A DNA stretch of 47,058 bases. Source: Azolla pinnata. Taxonomy: Eukaryota > Streptophyta > Polypodiopsida > Salviniales > Salviniaceae. Shown here piece after piece: positions 43,516 through 47,058 of the stretch; the first letter of the stretch is position 1, and every line of letters starts with the position of its first letter. Made by a program: the position numbers and the translations under genes. The DNA lies in contig JBBBWG010011668.1 of assembly GCA_037176905.1 (NCBI GenBank), forward strand, positions 32,888-79,945, read 5' to 3'. Under the pieces are notes generated by a model. It was not told where the DNA came from and did no database searches. It saw only the letters and a program-made list of their open reading frames with translations.

Positions 43516-44804
43516 TCAGAAGATGTCGGAGAAGGTGGGGAGCTTTAGGGTTCCCTTCTTGGACAGGGGGATGGTGAAGTTGCCGATGATGGGGAGGTCG
43601 ATGATGAGGCCGACGTGAAGGTCATAGTCGATGTCCCAGTCTGCCCCGATATCTCGGAGGATGCTGATCACGAAGTCGTAGGGGACTTTGGTCGGAATCT
43701 TGATGGCTGTCTTGTCATTGGCTCGGATCGAGCCTGGGTCGGGAATGGTACCCGACACAATCTGCCTGTGGAGATCACAGAATCAAAACCCACCATTTCT
43801 AGTAAGCTTCTCACAGTGTCTCATCAGACATTATCTACTTCCACACATAGTAATCATCTCATTATGTAGATGAGATTGTGTCTGTGAAGCTCACAGAATC
43901 AAATCCATTGTGTCTGTGAAGCTCACAGAATCAAATCCATTGTGTCTGTGAAGCTCACAGAATCAAATCCATTATTCTTGTCAGATTTTCTTAGCTCATC
44001 AGCTATCTCCCTCCACACACATATCATCTTAGGTGTAGATATATGCATAATCACAGAAGAGCTTAAAAGTAAAGCTATGATACGTGCCTATCTAGCTATT
44101 TGGATGTAATAGTAAGATTGAGAAACCACATCCTAGCATAACGCAAATCACAAAAGAGCTTAAGGTAAAGAGCAGCTCAAAGCCTGGATACATACAATGC
44201 TTCTACCAATTTTAATGCCAAAGAGATTGAAAAACACATCCTAGCTAGCATTCATACTGTACCTTTCACATAAACAAATGGGCTATTATTATTATGATAC
44301 AATGCAGAAAGTTAGAGATGTATGCATCATCAGGCTACATCATCACATCTCCAGAGGCCTGTTTCATTCAATTGTAGAAACTTGAAAGATGGAGCAATAT
44401 CCAATGCAGCATCTTCACCACAACCACCAGAATCATCACCACCAACATCACCATCACCATCACCATCATCACCATAACCACCATCACCATTACTACCATC
44501 ATCACCACCAACATCACCATCACCATCATCACCATAACCACCATCACCATCACTACCATCATCACCACCAACATCACCATCACCATCACCATCAGCTCCT
44601 GTCTCCACTGGCAAAACAAGGGGAGAGGACATGCCGCCCACAACATGCCTAGCTAGCTATCTAACCAAAAGCGAGGAGAATCAAATCATCATCATGCTAA
44701 GGTGTGCACACATGTTTAAGATGCAAGACCACCCTGCAATGGTCTGCAAAAATGAAGGGGCCCCCTAAAAGGTTTTTCTCTCTGTTTCATGCAGAATGGA
44801 CTTG

Positions 44805-44852
<48 letters not shown>

Positions 44853-45056
44853 TCCTCCTGCCATGAGTTTGAAGGAGATCTCGCAGATGGGCAGGTCATG
44901 GGAGTAAGGGTTGGAGACGAGCACTTGCGACTCGAGCGACAGGGAGCTGCGGTCGGCGTGCTTGATGCTCACCCATGTCAGCTCCGCCTCCGGCTTCTCC
45001 ATGTGCATCACCTTGTCTGCCACAAACCCCTTGGCCTTCTCCATCAGATGTTCCAT
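43516..45056 (-). CDS. LEA14: LEA14-type late embryogenesis abundant protein (LEA_2 family), 151 aa
   Basis: Two exons: 45056–44851 and 43765–43516, with a 1085-bp GT–AG intron in phase 2. The protein reads MEHLMEKAKGFVADKVMHME, then VSNPYSHDLPICEISFKLMA, and after the junction SGTIPDPGSIRANDKTAIKI, DIGADWDIDYDLHVGLIIDL and IGNFTIPLSKKG…LPTFSDIF. Length and every conserved block match LEA14 (the single water-stress/hypersensitive WHy domain). LEA14 is a folded, cytosolic 'atypical' LEA protein induced by desiccation, salt and ABA. The intron carries copies of its own acceptor region, a CAC/ATC minisatellite and a (TC)n run touching the donor. The 5' region (45057–45145) has an atct-type microsatellite that may be in the leader. 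Confidence 0.96.
43879..43974. repeat. Three tandem 32-bp units copying the LEA14 exon 2 acceptor region
   Basis: The unit tgtctgtgaagctcacagaa tcaaatccattg occurs at 43879, 43911 and 43943. The real acceptor region at 43763–43797 (tgcctgtggagatcacagaa tcaaaaccca) is clearly the same sequence. On the minus strand every unit therefore ends in a CTTCACAG 3' splice-site look-alike. Confidence 0.9.
44437..44597. repeat. 60/66-bp CAC/ATC minisatellite in the LEA14 intron
   Basis: Two full units and one partial unit, starting caccaccaacatcaccatca at 44437, 44503 and 44563, each composed of CAC/CAT/AAC triplets. They give artificial poly-His (plus strand) and Gly/Asp or Met/Val (minus strand) ORFs. 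The repeat is intronic. Confidence 0.9.
44807..44849. repeat. (GA)n run abutting the LEA14 5' splice site
   Basis: About 21 ga units on the plus strand are (TC)n on the transcript. The donor reads GGAAG/GTCTCTCTC, so the dinucleotide run begins at the splice site itself. This is a weak match to the GTAAGT donor consensus. Confidence 0.92.
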
Positions 45057-45145
45057 TCTATCTATCTAGGTATCAATCTATCTATGCATCAATCTATCAA
45101 TCAATCAATCTATCAATCTATCTATCTATCTGTCTGTCTCTCTGA
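45057..45145. repeat. ATCT/ATCA microsatellite upstream of LEA14
   Basis: The run contains tatctatctaggtatcaatc and atctatctatctgtctgtct. It starts immediately before the LEA14 ATG in transcript sense, so it is probably in the 5' UTR or core promoter. A second short (atct)/(gtct) run lies at 45303–45327. Confidence 0.85.
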
Positions 45146-46157
45146 TTTTGGCTTCCAAGCAAAGCTCAAATCTTTGTGACCCAAATGGAGCTTTCAACCA
45201 GGGCCGGTTAGATGAAGCAAAGGACAAGTGCCAGAAGCTCAGCTCTCTGAAAAGCCGGTGCACCTCCTGGGATCAAAGCACACAAAGCAGGTGCATCTCT
45301 TCATCTATCTATCTGTCTGTCTGTCTATATTTGTAGCTTAGAAGTCGGTTTCCTTTCTTTTGGCTGCTTGAATCAAGAAACGACATGGCTCAGAAGAAGA
45401 TGATGGTTCTTTCTTTTTACTGCCGCCCACGTGGAGCTGATCCATGTGCATATACATATCTGTATATCACATGGATCATGCCAAAAATCTGTGGAATCAA
45501 AATCTGTGGAATCAAAATACACCTATACAGCAGAATTGACCCAATAAGGTTTTGATGATCAATTCTTTTCTTTCTTTCTTCTTTTTTTTTTTCCAAAAAA
45601 TAAGATTCATCATTTCAGAAAAAAGATTCAACCTTGTATTAAGGCAAGACTCAATTACGCTAGGAAAACTTATCGAGGAAGGTTTACAAGCAAGGGGTGT
45701 CAGCTCAATAACACCGTAATGTGATAGGAGGTGGAAATAGCCATTTCGGCGGAGCATATTTCCAACTAATCTGCATATTATTAGAAGTAATAATCCTCTA
45801 AGAACATAATCGTTAGTAATAAATTGCCAAAATTACATACTAAAGAGAGTCAAGATCGTGAAAACTTCACTCTCTACCAGAACCTCTCTGTTTAGATCTC
45901 GTAATGGTAGGAAAAATCCATTTTGGGGGAACATATATCCACCCCAAGGTAAAATTATCCCCAATAAATACTTCAAGTGCCTCTCCACGCCCTTAGCAAC
46001 TCCACCCTTCTCGACCATATTCTATCAGGGTCTCCTCGTTGTAAGTCATATCACCCTCGCAATGAATGAATGAGGTCATGCTATATCTGTTGCATTGTGT
46101 CCTTTGCTCGTTATTCGATAACTTTAAACACTCTTGCAATCCATATATGCCAGAGAG
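45146..46157. other. Non-coding region upstream of LEA14
   Basis: This should contain the LEA14 promoter. Two diverged copies of a segment with 'ggaaatagccatttcggcgg' / 'ggaaaaatccattttggggg' followed by a (g)aacatat-type tail occur at about 45733–45760 and 45910–45937. A gaattgacccaa motif at about 45534 recurs at 46973, in the right arm of the foldback. Confidence 0.45.
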
Positions 46158-46735
46158 TTATACTACTAAGAAATGACCACTGTTCTTCCTTAGAGGTTTG
46201 AGAAAGACAATGCTTGTTGCTAACACCATCTCTCTATCAACGTATCCTTCAAATATAGAACACATTATATCAGTCTCATCTATTCCATATAAAAATATTG
46301 ATTTGTCCAATGAAGCCGAAATAACAATTCCCCAACTAAGAACCAAGCTCCTACACAAGAAAGACATGATCCGATTTGCCCTTCGCCAAACTTGTACAAC
46401 TTTGAGACAATTCCATAAACAACGACTTTGTGTTTCCATTGGTCATTCACATTGTGGACACATTGAAGAGAAACCCCGTTTTTATCCCCACTCTCCCACT
46501 GCAATGGCTTTGTGAGTCAGCATCCATTGAAAAATAGAGATTTTTTGCATTTGTTTATTGGTCAATAAATTGCTCCACAACATCCTCATGAATTCCTCTG
46601 AAATACTTGCTTTTTGCCAGGACTTTTGAGTTGATGGAGTTCTATAGTAAAAATTAGCAAGTATGTGTTTTCCCAGCTTAACTGAATATTGAAAGAAATT
46701 CACTGGCTTGCTGCCCCATACCTAGTTCTTCCAAT
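46158..46735 (-). mobile_element. Degraded non-LTR retrotransposon remnant (zf-RVT-like region)
   Basis: Three overlapping minus-strand frames (46482–46703, 46280–46504, 46158–46439) read successively. The first gives LWSNLLTNKQMQKISIFQWM followed by LTHKAIAVGEW, resembling the 'lW…K…FxWxlxhxxi…W' reverse-transcriptase zinc-binding region. The last includes VWRRANRIMSFLCRSLVLSW, the typical continuation. Frameshifts separate the parts, so it is a dead fragment. Family assignment is by motif resemblance only. Confidence 0.42.
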
Positions 46736-46770
46736 AGAACTCTCTTGGTCCCATGGGAGCCGGACCAAAA

Positions 46771-46999
46771 GGCCAATGTTGATCAATTCTGTTATGTAAT
46801 ATTGGTGTTTTACATTGCCCTTGCGTAGTTGATCCACAAAATTTGTAATGTATCTGTGTTTGTATGCCGATTGCATATCTATAACACAAGGATCATGCAA
46901 TCAGTATACAAACAAACATACATTACATATGTGGATCAACTACATATGGGCGATGTAAAACTCCAGCACAACTGAATTGACCCAAAGGTTGATGACCAA
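46771..46999. repeat. Long imperfect inverted repeat (foldback, arms about 100 bp)
   Basis: The left arm (46771–46875) includes tgttttacattgcccttgcg, agttgatccacaaaatttgt and gtttgtatgccgattgcat. The right arm (46890–46999) includes atgcaatcagtatacaaaca, catatgtggatcaactaca and gggcgatgtaaaactcc, its diverged reverse complement. The loop is about 15–25 bp. It could be a MITE/foldback element or a miRNA-type hairpin. Confidence 0.75.
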
Positions 47000-47058
47000 A
47001 ACGCCTGAAAATCCTTGAATGTGTCAATCTTCACCATATTGGCATCACTTTCACATGG

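Noticed and set aside
44330-44652. Poly-His (plus) and Asp/Gly or Met/Val-rich (minus) ORFs
   Set aside because: Translations of the CAC/ATC minisatellite inside the LEA14 intron.
1-47058. CRISPR array, phage or prokaryotic defence system
   Set aside because: The tandem repeats lack unique spacers of regular length, and all recognised genes are intron-containing plant nuclear families or plant PPRs.

Overview
This is nuclear DNA of a land plant. It holds eight spliced or intronless protein genes in about 47 kb. Evidence: GT–AG introns, plant-only families (NPH3/BTB, PLS-type PPR, LEA14, plant integrin-linked kinase, plastid-type YchF), and many degenerate TTTAGGG (plant telomere-type) tracts. 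Three large intronless E-class PPR genes with the lycophyte/fern/bryophyte 'YAKCG' L-S-P style suggest a seed-free lineage with abundant organellar RNA editing (lycophyte, hornwort, fern or Takakia-like moss). The lineage is inference; the species cannot be read from the sequence. No tRNA, rRNA, CRISPR or prokaryotic system was seen.

Layout: (1) 1–1227, a 184-bp tandem duplication, then the end of PPR gene A (1228–4401, minus). (2) 4.4–6.4 kb, non-coding with a 267-bp tandem duplication and an unrecognised ORF. (3) 6411–10016, minus, a four-exon NPH3/RPT2-like gene (641 aa) preceded by a CTT-rich leader. (4) 10.0–13.6 kb, non-coding: a 147-bp duplication, about 600 bp of degenerate telomere-type repeat and a 62–67-bp minisatellite. 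(5) PPR gene B (13638–16769, minus), whose C-terminal E domain runs into that minisatellite and is cut short. (6) 18920–24316, minus, an 11-exon organelle-type YchF/Obg-like ATPase (433 aa). (7) 24.5–25.2 kb, six copies of a 106–129-bp telomere-like repeat. (8) PPR gene C (26289–29603, minus), the only PPR here with an evident organelle presequence. (9) 31805–34482, plus, a seven-exon leucine-carboxyl-methyltransferase-like gene with one apparent GA–AG intron. (10) 35.7–37.0 kb, tandem and palindromic repeats. (11) 38361–42446, plus, an 11-exon ankyrin/integrin-linked (pseudo)kinase. (12) 43516–45056, minus, a two-exon LEA14 gene, followed by a degraded non-LTR retrotransposon remnant and a long foldback near the right edge.

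The genes do not form a functional pathway. The three PPR paralogues probably act on organellar RNA, NPH3 in blue-light/auxin signalling at the plasma membrane, YchF in organelle translation or stress, ILK in signalling, and LEA14 in desiccation tolerance. The most unusual points are the co-oriented PPR paralogues interleaved with other genes, each with nine L-S-P triplets; the minisatellite-truncated PPR B; tandemly copied 3' splice sites in two genes; and pervasive 90–270-bp tandem duplications.
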